Counted from the first letter of the stretch, positions 19,201 through 27,639 are shown. The stretch: DNA of 64,000 bases from Rhodohalobacter sp. SW132 (GCF_003390325.1 NZ_QUOK01000011.1:118399-182398); one strand, 5' to 3'. A program made the numbers and translations. Notes: a model not told the origin generated them from the letters alone.

Positions 19201-20453
19201 CCAAACAGGTCGATCCACCACTGCAGTGCTTCCTCGGCAAACTCCTCTCCCTTATTCAGAATCAGGTCGGGAATCTCGCCTTGCAACCCTCCGGTTGTGG
19301 CGATCAATCCTTCCCGATACTTTTTCACCAGCTCCCGGTCGATCCGCGGGAATTTGTAATAGTACCCCTCAATAAAACCGAGCGAGCACATCTCCGCCAG
19401 GTTTTGATATCCCTCACGATTTTTGGCCAGAAACACCTGCTGATGCCGCTTGTCGCGATTATCGCGTGTAAATTTTTTCTGATGGCGATCTTCCACAAAA
19501 TAGCACTCACACCCGATAATCGGCTTGATACCGGCCGAATGCGCCTTCTGCACAAAACTAAAAATGCCGTACATATTCCCGAGATCGGTAAGCGCCACGG
19601 CAGGCATCCCATCTTTTTTCGCTTTATCGATCAAGTCATCAATACCGGCCGCTGCTTCTAAAACCGAAAATTTGGAGTGGGTATGCAGATGGCTGAACGA
19701 ACCCGTAATTTTTTCACCGTCGGCTGCCTCTGCCGGCAGATCAATTGCGGAATCGTCCTCATCCGCCTCGCCGGTCACGCCTCTGCGCCGCAGCTCCTCC
19801 ACCTTTGGCATGTAGTGGGCCGGATTGATCCACTCCCTGGGAGATTTGGTATCCAGCTCCAGGTCGTTTGGCAGGTTTGGTTTGATAACGCCCAGCTGAA
19901 CCAGCTCCAGAAACGCACGCGCGGTGGCATCCACATCAGCCGCAGCATTGTGAGCCTCCTCGAAGCCCACATCAAACAGTTTATCGTGCAGTTCGGCAAG
20001 CGTAGGCCATTTGTAGCGACCGCGTCCGCCCGGAATCGCACAAAATTCAGTTGATTCATCCTTGGTATCAATCGGAACTTTTTTGTCAAGCGGATTCTCC
20101 CGCTCCATCCGCAGGTATTCCGATCCCATAATATTGAGATCGAACTCCAGGTTGTGGCCTACCACAAATGTAGTTCGCTCAACATCCCGATTAAATGCAT
20201 CCATCACTTCTTCCAGCGGAACGCCCTCCTCCCGTGCCCGTTCGGTAGAGATTCCGTGTACCTTTTCAGAGTTAAAAGGAATTGTAAAACCATCGGGCTG
20301 AACAATATAGTCCCCCTCCGAGACCAATTTACCGGTGTGATCGTGGAGCTGCCAGGCAAGCTGCACACAGCGCGGCCAGTTGTCGAAATCTGTCAGCGGT
20401 GCGGAGTAGTTATCGGGAAGGCCGGTGGTTTCGGTGTCAAAAATCAGGTACAT
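16239..20453 (-). CDS. dnaE: DNA polymerase III alpha subunit with fused N-terminal proofreading exonuclease
   Basis: 1404 residues, about 200 more than a plain DnaE. Residues 1-190 form a DnaQ-like DEDDh 3'-5' exonuclease: FDTETTG (Asp 6, Glu 8), GHNLEFD (Asp 105) and HNAAADVDA (His 168, Asp 173). A linker leads to the PHP domain starting HLHTHS at 255. The polymerase part has GPGRGSAAGS and the catalytic PDIDIDFDDDGR. The C-terminal part has the OB-fold (IKIVGIITGVKQISDKKGR). It is the replicative polymerase catalytic chain, here carrying its own proofreading domain in one polypeptide, an arrangement I know from Bacteroidota. The start ATG directly opens the exonuclease fold, so it is secure. 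It is divergent from the gene at 20790 and ended by the hairpin at 16205. Confidence 0.97.
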   Translation of the reverse strand: MYLIFDTETTGLPDNYSAPLTDFDNWPRCVQLAWQLHDHTGKLVSEGDYIVQPDGFTIPFNSEKVHGISTERAREEGVPLEEVMDAFNRDVERTTFVVGHNLEFDLNIMGSEYLRMERENPLDKKVPIDTKDESTEFCAIPGGRGRYKWPTLAELHDKLFDVGFEEAHNAAADVDATARAFLELVQLGVIKPNLPNDLELDTKSPREWINPAHYMPKVEELRRRGVTGEADEDDSAIDLPAEAADGEKITGSFSHLHTHSKFSVLEAAAGIDDLIDKAKKDGMPAVALTDLGNMYGIFSFVQKAHSAGIKPIIGCECYFVEDRHQKKFTRDNRDKRHQQVFLAKNREGYQNLAEMCSLGFIEGYYYKFPRIDRELVKKYREGLIATTGGLQGEIPDLILNKGEEFAEEALQWWIDLFGDDLYIELMRHGLEEEERVNSVLLKFAKKYDVKVIATNNLFYMEQEDAKAHDALLCIDNGELMSTPIGRGRGYRFGFPNDQFYFKTQEEMKALFADVPQAITNTQEIVDKVEPLELKRDVILPNFTLPGPFETEDDYLRHLTIEGAKERYDELDGEVMDRIDHELNIIKTMGFAGYFLIVQDFIAKAREMEVYVGPGRGSAAGSVVAYCTGITNIDPLKYDLLFERFLNPERVSMPDIDIDFDDDGRQRVIDYVVDKYGKSQVAHIITFGSMAARSSVRDVARVLDLPLPDADRIAKLIPDTIGISLEDAIKEVRDLQEIKKKDDLEGQTLKMAETLEGSVRNTGIHAAGVIIAPDKLTNYIPIATAKDADLYVTQFDGKYIEDAGMLKMDFLGLKTLSILKTAIQQVKDNHGVEYNLDDIPLDDEQTFEFFKKGLTVGVFQFESEGMRKHLKDLKPESINDLIAMNALYRPGPMQFIPDYIKRKHGEETVEYPHDDLKGILKPTHGIMVYQEQIMMVAQKMGGYSLGEADVLRRIMGKKKADLLPPEEKKFMNQAQDLGYSKEVAKDVFDKMALFAGYGFNKSHSAAYSVVAYQTMYFKANYTAEYMAAVLSHNMNDIKKVSFFIEECQRVDIPVDPPNINTAEGKFVVRDGRVQYGMSAIKGVGSNAIEQIAEERKKEGEFRSIFDFASRIDTRVCNRRTIESLVQAGAFDTLHDNRAQLLASVEDIISYASRKQEEKRLNQASLFGGDSGAGSGFDEPKLRDCPKWTNIERLNRERELIGFYLSGHPLDRYREDIRLFASHTLAEEKIGQMSDREQIKIVGIITGVKQISDKKGRPMAFVQIEDLQGAMEVLVFSDVFDRHQGLLTPDTIVLLDGTLSLRGGQPKIMANTLERVQNLREKFQNQLMLKLRLETSLLTKDDLNEMATLMSIHKGETPVTLRVLSKHAKGPLNMSVRKFVVEPNNELLNGLRNIVGKESVQLTRTS

Positions 20454-20789
20454 AAAAGGAGATTACTGATGGATGATTTTGCTATATCGTACGCTTCAAA
20501 TATAAACGAGATTTGAACCATTCACAGGTTAAAATCGGAGGAATTTCCGGGATCAGGTTTCTTTTATTTTAATCGTTTCTAAAATTCCCTCAATACTAAT
20601 AGAAATGTACAGATGACATTCAAAGACGGATATTTGACTGATTCTTACTTTGTCAACTTAAAGCAATAATTCTTTACCTTGAATATCTAATCAGGAACAA
20701 ACAATGTTTTACAAACCCTCATTTATTTTTCGTCAAATATCAATTAGATTGGAATTGATATATTTAAAATAATTTTTAATTGATTCATC
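20454..20789. other. Divergent intergenic region, dnaE and exported unknown
   Basis: 336 bp without a gene. It must hold the promoters of dnaE (leftward) and of the gene at 20790 (rightward). A TACTTTG at 20646-20652, preceded by TTTG at 20634, resembles the Bacteroidota promoter motif, but the spacing is too short to count as a match. No hairpin or RNA motif was recognised. Confidence 0.4.
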
Positions 20790-21488
20790 ATGAGAAATTT
20801 AGCCATACTCGTTCTTTCCATTTTTATGCTGCAGCTTTCTTCAAATGAAATTTCTGCTCAGGTTGGACAAGAAATAAATACGTATCAAATGATTCAGGAC
20901 CTTTCCCCTGGCTATATGGAAAGGTTTGAAAAAGAAATAGATGCTGATGGTTCCCCATATCTGTTCAATGAATTTCTTTCCGGCTCCTTAACATTCATGA
21001 ATGGTAAAACTGTGAGCGATGTCCCTCTTCGATTCAATATTCATGAAGAGAATGTTCAGTTTCAGAATAATGGTAACATCTTCGTTCTGGATGCCGAGGT
21101 TATCAATAAAATAGAAATCACAGGTCAGAATGAAACCATTACATTACAAAAAGGGTTTGATGCCCGGCGGTTGAGTGAGAATAACTTTGTTGAAATTCTC
21201 GCAGATGGAGATGCAAAATTTATGGTCAAGTATTCAGCCACCCTCAGACAGGCGAATGCAAATTATGGGGCGTCAGCAAACACCAATGAGTTCTCAACTA
21301 CTGAAACTTATTATGTTAAGTTTGGGAATGAAGATACAGAAAGATTGAGGCGTCTGAATGAACGACGAGTTTTACGCGTTTTTCCTGATCATTCAGATGA
21401 AATTGAACAATTTGTAAACAACAACAATCTTCAACTCGATAATGCAGATGATGTAGCTGCTCTATTCAAATACTATAATTCGCTATAA
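20790..21488 (+). CDS. Exported protein of unknown function
   Basis: 232 residues. A clear Sec signal peptide (MRNLAILVLSIFMLQL, cleavage probably after EISAQ or EISA) implies a periplasmic or outer-membrane location. The mature part is rich in beta-type alternation (SGSLTFMNGKTVSDVPLRFNIHEENVQFQ) and Asn/Glu residues, with no Cys and no further membrane segment. The stretch about DVPLRFN resembles a recurring exported family in Bacteroidota of unknown role. I do not recognise a function. It is followed 59 nt later by a lipoprotein of unknown function on the same strand, so the two may be co-expressed. Confidence 0.8.
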   Translation: MRNLAILVLSIFMLQLSSNEISAQVGQEINTYQMIQDLSPGYMERFEKEIDADGSPYLFNEFLSGSLTFMNGKTVSDVPLRFNIHEENVQFQNNGNIFVLDAEVINKIEITGQNETITLQKGFDARRLSENNFVEILADGDAKFMVKYSATLRQANANYGASANTNEFSTTETYYVKFGNEDTERLRRLNERRVLRVFPDHSDEIEQFVNNNNLQLDNADDVAALFKYYNSL

Positions 21489-21547
21489 AGAACATACGTT
21501 GCATTACACCTCACGCATCAAGAATCAAACCATTCCTTACTATTTTT

Positions 21548-22225
21548 ATGTCTAAGCTACTGCTATACCCACTTCTGATCGTTTCTCTTATATTAATTTC
21601 ATGTTCAGGTACTACCAATCAATACATTTCACCGGATTACGAAGATCAGAATTTAAATGATTCTGTATCTATTTTTAAAATTGAAGAGTCAGATTTCTCT
21701 GAAACCAATCCCGATCATACGTTTGGAACTCTGAGTGCAGCAGAAACTTCGCTTTTCAATGAACGACTTTTTGAACTTTTTTCTGAGGCTACTGCAGCGG
21801 AAGTTACCCAACATTTGAATTTTTCAGATTTTCCGGATTTAACCTTTCAAGTACGCCATTTTGATCAAAATGGTACCTCTCTTCATATCCTTGCACCGGA
21901 AAAAGGCTCTAAGCTAACCAATGATGGTGATGGGGTATCTCCAAGATTTGTTTTACTTTTAGATGGGTACAATTTCAATATATTTCAGGATTTGGCACCT
22001 GGTTTTTCATATGGCGGCCATGAACCTGAAACGGTTACCAAAGCAAATTTTGAGACCAAATATTTAATTTGGGATAACCAGATACAGGATGCTGTTGGAT
22101 GGGGGAAAGTGAATTCAGAACAGGTTGTAAATCTTGCTCAAATCAATGAAGAGTATGATAATCTTATTTTACAGACCATTAAAGAGATGATTCCACGTAG
22201 CCCTTTCGCCCCGCGCAGAAGTTAA
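21548..22225 (+). CDS. Lipoprotein of unknown function
   Basis: 225 residues. The leader MSKLLLYPLLIVSLILISCSG gives a lipoprotein with the lipidated Cys at residue 19. The rest is soluble and acidic, with no motif I can name. The sequence DGDGVSPRFVLLLDGYNF and the aromatic-rich C-terminal half suggest a compact beta-containing domain. It follows the exported protein at 20790 on the same strand and converges with the hydrolase gene, the two stops being only 2 nt apart, with no room for a terminator between them. Confidence 0.75.
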   Translation: MSKLLLYPLLIVSLILISCSGTTNQYISPDYEDQNLNDSVSIFKIEESDFSETNPDHTFGTLSAAETSLFNERLFELFSEATAAEVTQHLNFSDFPDLTFQVRHFDQNGTSLHILAPEKGSKLTNDGDGVSPRFVLLLDGYNFNIFQDLAPGFSYGGHEPETVTKANFETKYLIWDNQIQDAVGWGKVNSEQVVNLAQINEEYDNLILQTIKEMIPRSPFAPRRS

Positions 22226-22227
22226 AA

Positions 22228-23058
22228 TCAGGAATCATCCGTATCACGGATCAACGAGCTCCAGCTCTCGGCAAACAGATCACGCGATGTATTAAAGCTG
22301 TCGTTGTGGCCTCCCTGCAGTTCCACAAAACGGGCATTTTTAGTTTCTGAAGCGATCTCATAAAGTCTTTTCCCGTGACGGATATTTACAATCCGGTCAC
22401 TGCTTCCGTGCATCACCAAAACCGTATCAATACGGCTGGTGCGCAGATCTTCATCCACGGGAAATTGGATCGGGACTAAAAATCCCGGCACAAACGGGTA
22501 GACATCCGAAGCGATCTCTTTTCCATTGATGAATGATGAATCCAGCACCAGGGCCCGGCCATCAAACTCAGCCGCCTGCCGGGCTGCGACTGCCCCGCCC
22601 AAAGATCGGCCGTAAAAAATCATCCTCTCCGGCGGAATGCCTGCTTCTTCTTCCAGATAATTCACTACGGCAATGCCGTCAGTGTAAATTCCGGCTTCAT
22701 CAGGCGATCCCTCACTGTTGCCATATCCGCGATAATCATATAAAAATACAGCCGCACCCTGGTTTACAATCGTTTCAGCAATCCCGATTCTTCCGCTGAT
22801 ATTACCCGCATTCCCGTGAGAATATATCACTACGGGCTGCTCACTGGCATCCCCGATTAACCAGCCGTGGATGGTTACGCCATCAGGCGTTTCAATATAA
22901 TGTTCACTCCATTCCAACCCGAGCCTGTCCGGCGAATCGATCATTTGGCCCGAAGGGTGAAATATTATTTGATTTTGAAACATAATGAGTGCTCCTACCA
23001 GCAAAAGATAACCGGCTCCGATCCAAAGAATAAGTTTCACTACAACTTTAAAGCTCAT
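22228..23058 (-). CDS. Alpha/beta hydrolase, membrane-anchored (YfhR/ABHD17-like)
   Basis: 276 residues. An N-terminal membrane segment (about 7-26) is followed by LFQNQIIFHPSG, the opening typical of this alpha/beta hydrolase group. The oxyanion region is YSHGNAGN, the nucleophile elbow is GRSLGG (Ser), the acid is Asp in HGSSDRIV, and the His is in GGHND, so the catalytic triad is complete. It is probably a serine esterase or acyl-thioesterase acting at the periplasmic side of the inner membrane; the substrate is unknown. It stands alone, convergent with the lipoprotein gene and upstream of acyP on the same strand with a gap of about 120 bp. Confidence 0.9.
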   Translation of the reverse strand: MSFKVVVKLILWIGAGYLLLVGALIMFQNQIIFHPSGQMIDSPDRLGLEWSEHYIETPDGVTIHGWLIGDASEQPVVIYSHGNAGNISGRIGIAETIVNQGAAVFLYDYRGYGNSEGSPDEAGIYTDGIAVVNYLEEEAGIPPERMIFYGRSLGGAVAARQAAEFDGRALVLDSSFINGKEIASDVYPFVPGFLVPIQFPVDEDLRTSRIDTVLVMHGSSDRIVNIRHGKRLYEIASETKNARFVELQGGHNDSFNTSRDLFAESWSSLIRDTDDS

Positions 23059-23176
23059 AGAAATACTTTAGAATGATGGCATGACTCAATTTACCCTCAT
23101 CAAATTCAACATTCGATGGCGGAGCAGAATTCACTTCTGCTGTTTATCAAACCGAAATTTTCGCCTTTTAGCACGC

Positions 23177-23461
23177 TTACCGCTTTACGGAAAAGTATTT
23201 AAATGATTCTTCGGTCACATTTTCAATTTTCACTACATCTACAGATTTAACTTTTGCAGCTACCGGACCCGATTTTAGTCTATTTTCCAGTTCATCCACT
23301 TGCTCTTCTTCACCTTCCAAAACCGCCTCAACATCGCCATTTCGTAAATTTTTCACCCAGCCGTTTACACCCAGACCACGTGCGTTTTGCTTCGTAAAAT
23401 GACGAAAACCCACGCCCTGAACTCTGCCCGAAATCAAAAGCTGTTTCTGAATTTTACCCAT
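23177..23461 (-). CDS. acyP: Acylphosphatase
   Basis: 94 residues, the normal length of the family. The signature GRVQGVGFRHF holds the phosphate-binding loop and catalytic Arg 20, and GWVKNLRNGDVEAVLEG holds the catalytic Asn 38. It hydrolyses acyl phosphates such as acetyl phosphate in the cytosol. It is divergent from oxyR with a 59-bp gap between the start codons. Confidence 0.95.
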   Translation of the reverse strand: MGKIQKQLLISGRVQGVGFRHFTKQNARGLGVNGWVKNLRNGDVEAVLEGEEEQVDELENRLKSGPVAAKVKSVDVVKIENVTEESFKYFSVKR

Positions 23462-23520
23462 AATCGTTCAAACTTTTTTATCTTGCTCTATTGCGGAGCA
23501 TTCTTAAATTAAATGTACAC

Positions 23521-24453
23521 ATGACTCTAACACAACTTAAGTATATTGTCGCGGTTGACAAACACCGCCATTTTGCTACGGCAGCGGATAAAAGCTATGT
23601 CACTCAACCTACCCTGAGCATGCAGATTCACAAACTTGAAGATGAGCTTGGCGTAATACTTTTCGACCGTTCTAAATCCCCGGTAGTACCCACTGAAATT
23701 GGTGAGAAAGTACTCGATCAGGCTCGTATTGTTTTGAATGAAGCCAGGAAAATATCGGACATTGTTCAATTTCAGGAAGAATCCCTCAGCGGAACCTTTC
23801 GAGTCGGCGTGATTCCCACGGTCGCTCCCTACCTGGTGCCCCGATTCCTCCACTCATTTTTAACCGCTCATCCTGATGTAGAATTGGTTTTTGAGGAATC
23901 CCTGACGGCCACTATTCTGGACGGACTGGAAAGCGATGAACTGGATGCCGGGATTATCGCTACTCCGGTAAAGAATGCGCATATCTACACGGAAGATTTA
24001 TACGTGGAACCATTTGCGGGATATCTTTCCAAAAGTCACCCGCTGGTTGAAAAAGAGTTGTTATCTGTGGATGATCTGGAACAGACAAATATCTGGCTGT
24101 TGAATGAAGGGCACTGTTTCAGGGATCAAACCGTAAAAATCTGCAAGGAAGCAACCCGAAAGAGAGGTTCTGAGATTGAATTTCGAAGCGGTAATCTCGA
24201 AACCCTGAAAAAGCTTGTTGAACAGAATTACGGAATGACCCTTCTGCCCTGGACTGCAACTAAATATTCCGATCACAACAGTTCCGAGGCGATTATTAAG
24301 GAATTCAGCGAACCCGTTCCCTGCAGGAAAGTCCGGCTGGCCTATGGCCGTAAACACCTCAAAGAGAATATTTTAAAAGAGTTCAGAGAATCCATTATTC
24401 GCTCTCTGCCCGAAAAGCTGCTGAATGCCGATCAACAAATGGTGATTGAATAA
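23521..24453 (+). CDS. oxyR: OxyR-type LysR-family peroxide-responsive regulator
   Basis: 310 residues from ATG 23521; the frame is open back to 23491 but MTLTQLKYIVAV is the standard LysR start. The N-terminal helix-turn-helix (HFATAADKSYVTQPTLSMQIHKLE) binds DNA. The effector domain has LLNEGHCFRDQTVKIC, matching the peroxide-sensing loop of E. coli OxyR: two cysteines nine residues apart, which here even fall at residues 199 and 208. So a disulfide switch is expected to activate it. Downstream on the same strand are a membrane protein and the exonuclease-ligase pair, so a link of oxidative stress to DNA repair is possible but not shown. No catalase or peroxiredoxin gene is in the window. 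Confidence 0.93.
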   Translation: MTLTQLKYIVAVDKHRHFATAADKSYVTQPTLSMQIHKLEDELGVILFDRSKSPVVPTEIGEKVLDQARIVLNEARKISDIVQFQEESLSGTFRVGVIPTVAPYLVPRFLHSFLTAHPDVELVFEESLTATILDGLESDELDAGIIATPVKNAHIYTEDLYVEPFAGYLSKSHPLVEKELLSVDDLEQTNIWLLNEGHCFRDQTVKICKEATRKRGSEIEFRSGNLETLKKLVEQNYGMTLLPWTATKYSDHNSSEAIIKEFSEPVPCRKVRLAYGRKHLKENILKEFRESIIRSLPEKLLNADQQMVIE

Positions 24454-24488
24454 TCGCATCAAACATCTCAACTACGTCAGAATAGTTT

Positions 24489-24923
24489 ATGCTCAGTTCC
24501 TTTTCAGCTCAGTGGTTTACGGCTTATTATGTTGTACTCGGTACAATTTTGATCGGGTACGGTGTCTATCTCATCGCAAAACAGCACGCAATGGCAGGTT
24601 ACCTTAGAGATGTTGCTGAAAACACCGAAAAACCTCCGCGAGCTTTCAGATCAGTTCTCAAATACCTGCTTCTGTTCACGATTCCCGGTCTCATCCTGAG
24701 TTTTTTTCCATTTTCATGGATTGAACTCATTTTTTCAATCTGGTGCCTCATCATCATCTTTACTGTGGGGCAAATGCTTGTTCAATGGAAGGTTGTTTCC
24801 AGCCAGATCCTGGCGGTTGGCGGAGAGCTGCACAAAAAAATTCGGTTTGCCGGAATCAATATGATATCCATCGGTGTTGTACTTTTCATGCTGTGTTATA
24901 TTTTGATATCGAACACAAGATAA
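24489..24923 (+). CDS. Small integral membrane protein of unknown function
   Basis: 144 residues with about four hydrophobic segments (13-33, 57-75, 79-102, 118-140) separated by short basic loops. No enzymatic or transport motif is visible. It lies between oxyR (35 nt upstream) and the ligase-associated exonuclease (only 3 nt downstream), all on one strand, so it is probably co-transcribed with the exonuclease and ligase. I do not recognise a function. Confidence 0.75.
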   Translation: MLSSFSAQWFTAYYVVLGTILIGYGVYLIAKQHAMAGYLRDVAENTEKPPRAFRSVLKYLLLFTIPGLILSFFPFSWIELIFSIWCLIIIFTVGQMLVQWKVVSSQILAVGGELHKKIRFAGINMISIGVVLFMLCYILISNTR

Positions 24924-24926
24924 CTG

Positions 24927-25910
24927 ATGCGATTACTGAAAGCGGGATACCAGGGAATCTACCTTCCTGAACTTGGAGTGGCAATGGACGGGACCCATCC
25001 CGATGCTGATTTCACGTTTGTGACACACGCCCATGCCGATCACATGCACAAAAACCGGTCGGCCCACACCTACGCTTCCCAGCCCACATTAAAACTGATG
25101 CATCTCCGTGGTTTCAGGGGTTCATCCACAGAACTGAAGTTTAACACTCCATTTGAAACCGATCGATTTACAGTAACACTCTACCCCGCCGGCCATATTC
25201 TCGGATCGGCTATGATTTTTATTGAATCAGATTCTGGCTCCCTTCTCTACACCGGGGATTATCGGACACCACCGTCACCCGCCACTGAAGGATTTAATGC
25301 CCCTCCCCGTGCCGACTTCCTGATTACCGAAGCTACTTTCGGCCTGCCAATTTATCGATGGAAAACCACGGATGAACTAGCTGAAGAGATCCGCTCATTT
25401 GCTAAGGACACACTCGCTGAAGGTTATACGCCCGTATTCCTGGCATATAATTTGGGGAAAGCGCAGGAGATCATGCATCTGCTTGCCCCGCTGAATCACC
25501 CCGCTATGATTCACGGCGCCGGTTTCAATTTATGTTCCGTGTATGTTGAAGAGAACATCGATCTTGGAAATTTTATGGCGTATGAGCGGGAAACTTGCGA
25601 AGGAAAAATCCTGGTTTGCCCCTCATCCGCCCTGTCCGGTGGATTTGCCTCCAATGTTAAGAAGAAACGCATCGCCTACTGCAGCGGTTGGGCGTCGCTC
25701 GAATCACGCCGCACCCAGCTTACAGTGGATAAGCTCATCCCCATCTCCGATCACCTCGATTTTTATGAACTGATCGATTTTTGTGAACGGATGGATCCAA
25801 AAAAAGTCTACATCACCCACACTCCAAATCCTGATGTTGTAAAACATTTTCTGGATGAGCGAAATATTTCATCGGCCTTTTTAAATACGGAGATGCAGGC
25901 CGATGACTGA
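24927..25910 (+). CDS. Ligase-associated DNA damage response exonuclease (metallo-beta-lactamase fold)
   Basis: 327 residues. The metal-binding motif HAHADH begins at His 34, followed by beta-CASP-type features (LYPAGHILGSAMI, then LLYTGDYR) and a C-terminal His region (VYITHTPNPD). It matches the family encoded beside an ATP-dependent DNA ligase in a bacterial repair module, related to the SNM1/Artemis and CPSF73 nucleases. The ligase gene begins 8 nt before this gene ends, an overlap that implies translational coupling. In other genomes the module also has a DEXH helicase and a phosphoesterase; neither is found here. It acts on DNA ends in the cytosol; the exact substrate is not established. 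Confidence 0.9.
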   Translation: MRLLKAGYQGIYLPELGVAMDGTHPDADFTFVTHAHADHMHKNRSAHTYASQPTLKLMHLRGFRGSSTELKFNTPFETDRFTVTLYPAGHILGSAMIFIESDSGSLLYTGDYRTPPSPATEGFNAPPRADFLITEATFGLPIYRWKTTDELAEEIRSFAKDTLAEGYTPVFLAYNLGKAQEIMHLLAPLNHPAMIHGAGFNLCSVYVEENIDLGNFMAYERETCEGKILVCPSSALSGGFASNVKKKRIAYCSGWASLESRRTQLTVDKLIPISDHLDFYELIDFCERMDPKKVYITHTPNPDVVKHFLDERNISSAFLNTEMQADD

Positions 25911-27639
25911 ACAAAAAACTTCGTTTGATGAGCTTTGTAACGTCATCCAGACCATACGAGAAACGCGTGGAAGCAACCGGAAAATAGCTATCTGTGCCCG
26001 GTATCTTTCCGGACTGACTGATGATGAACTGAATTTAGCATGCAGGTTTATCGGTGAGGGTGCATTTGAAAGCATCAGCGGAAAGCGGGCTTCTGTCGGC
26101 AGCCGCACATCCGGACTGGCAGCCGCTGATTTTTGTGAAATTGATTACGATCATGTGTTTAAACCGTGCCGGACCGCAACCGGAAGCAGCTCCGAAACCA
26201 TCGCAAAACTGATGTACGCCACACCGGCCGCACGCAGTAAACGAAACCCGGCACAACTGTCGCTACACGCTGTAGAAGAACTTTTCGAAAAACTCTATTC
26301 CGTTTCTGGCCGAGCCGAAAAACAGGAAATTCTTATTTCTGCATGGCAAAAAATGTCGGCCACTGAAATTAAATATTTCATTCGAATGCTCGGACAAGGC
26401 TCTCTTCGGATTGGATTTGAAACCAAATCACTTGTATCAGCCATCGCAAAAGCATTTGAACAAGATCCTGAAGAAGTTCGATATGCACACATGATTACAG
26501 GATCAATTGGAAAAACAGCTCTTCTGGCCAAACGGAATTCATTGGCCGATGCAACCTTTAAACTGTTTCATCCGCTCTCATTTATGCTGGCTTCACCCAT
26601 TGAGAGCCGGGCGGTTGATCAGCTTGATGAATACATCTGCGAGGAGAAATTCGACGGAATGCGCTGCCAGCTTCATGCAGAGGGCGATCAAATCAAGCTT
26701 TTTTCTCGAGACCTAAACGATATCACGCAGTCCTTTCCCGATATTGTTTCCGCATATCGAGATAAAAACCTCTCCCCTGTAGTTCTCGACGGGGAAATCT
26801 GTGTATTTAAAGATAACACCATTCAGCCGTTTCAACTGCTTCAGAAGAGAATGGGATTGAAAAAGCCGGGAAAAAAAATCCTGGAAAAACACCCTGTACT
26901 GTTCATCGCTTATGACCTGCTTTATCTGAACGAACAACCTGCGTTTGATGATCGACTGGAATCACGCCGGGAAAAGCTGCTGAAATTGTCCGAAAAGTCT
27001 GATGTGCCGGTCGTTCGTCAGTTTGAAGTTCGTGATTTTGATCATCTTGAAACACTGTTCAACCGCGCCCTTGAACACGGAAATGAAGGGTTGATGCTCA
27101 AGAAAAAAGAGAGCAAATACGAATATGGGCAGCGCCGTAAAACGTGGCTGAAAGTAAAAAAGCCGGGCGGATCGTTCGATACCGTCATGATGTATGCTCA
27201 TGCCGGCAGCGGAAAACGGGGCGGTACCTATTCCGATTTCACCCTGGGAATCTCGGTCAGGGAAGATGAACGGTACGAAGAGGAGTTTATCCCGATAGGA
27301 AAAGCGTATGGCGGGTACACGGATGAGGAACTCAAAAAGTTAAACCGGGAAATCAAAAAAATTACCGTGGAAAAATATGGGCCGACTTTGGGCCTGTTAC
27401 CAAAACTGGTTATCGAAATTGAATTTGACGATATCCAGGTAAATAAGCGCACAAAAGCCGGTTATACACTTCGTTTCCCCCGATTTAAAGCGATACGATG
27501 GGATCTGGGACCAGATGATGCCGATACATTGAAAGATGTAGAAGCGGTATATCAAAGTAAAATTGAAACATCACGTAAAGCTCAAGATAAAACTCCAAGC
27601 TTTTTTATCGCTTGTAGCACAATGGATTACAATACGTAA
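25903..27639 (+). CDS. ATP-dependent DNA ligase of the ligase-exonuclease repair module
   Basis: 578 residues. The N-terminal domain (1-230) is helical and DNA-binding, as in human ligase I type enzymes. The nucleotidyltransferase active site is EKFDGMR with the AMP-accepting Lys 249. Further ligase motifs are ELDGEICVF-like VLDGEICVFK, EGLMLKKKESKYEYG, and the C-terminal TWLKVKKPGG and QVNKRTKAGYTLRFPR. It seals nicks using ATP, distinct from the NAD-dependent LigA used in replication. It overlaps the exonuclease gene by 8 nt, so both products are likely made together for DNA repair. The C-terminal 30 residues after the OB-fold look like an unstructured tail. Confidence 0.93.
   Translation: MTEQKTSFDELCNVIQTIRETRGSNRKIAICARYLSGLTDDELNLACRFIGEGAFESISGKRASVGSRTSGLAAADFCEIDYDHVFKPCRTATGSSSETIAKLMYATPAARSKRNPAQLSLHAVEELFEKLYSVSGRAEKQEILISAWQKMSATEIKYFIRMLGQGSLRIGFETKSLVSAIAKAFEQDPEEVRYAHMITGSIGKTALLAKRNSLADATFKLFHPLSFMLASPIESRAVDQLDEYICEEKFDGMRCQLHAEGDQIKLFSRDLNDITQSFPDIVSAYRDKNLSPVVLDGEICVFKDNTIQPFQLLQKRMGLKKPGKKILEKHPVLFIAYDLLYLNEQPAFDDRLESRREKLLKLSEKSDVPVVRQFEVRDFDHLETLFNRALEHGNEGLMLKKKESKYEYGQRRKTWLKVKKPGGSFDTVMMYAHAGSGKRGGTYSDFTLGISVREDERYEEEFIPIGKAYGGYTDEELKKLNREIKKITVEKYGPTLGLLPKLVIEIEFDDIQVNKRTKAGYTLRFPRFKAIRWDLGPDDADTLKDVEAVYQSKIETSRKAQDKTPSFFIACSTMDYNT

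Noticed and set aside
17055..19661. Plus-strand open frames of 271 and 417 codons opposite dnaE
   Set aside because: They are shadows of the dnaE codon pattern; the minus strand encodes a complete, motif-rich DnaE.
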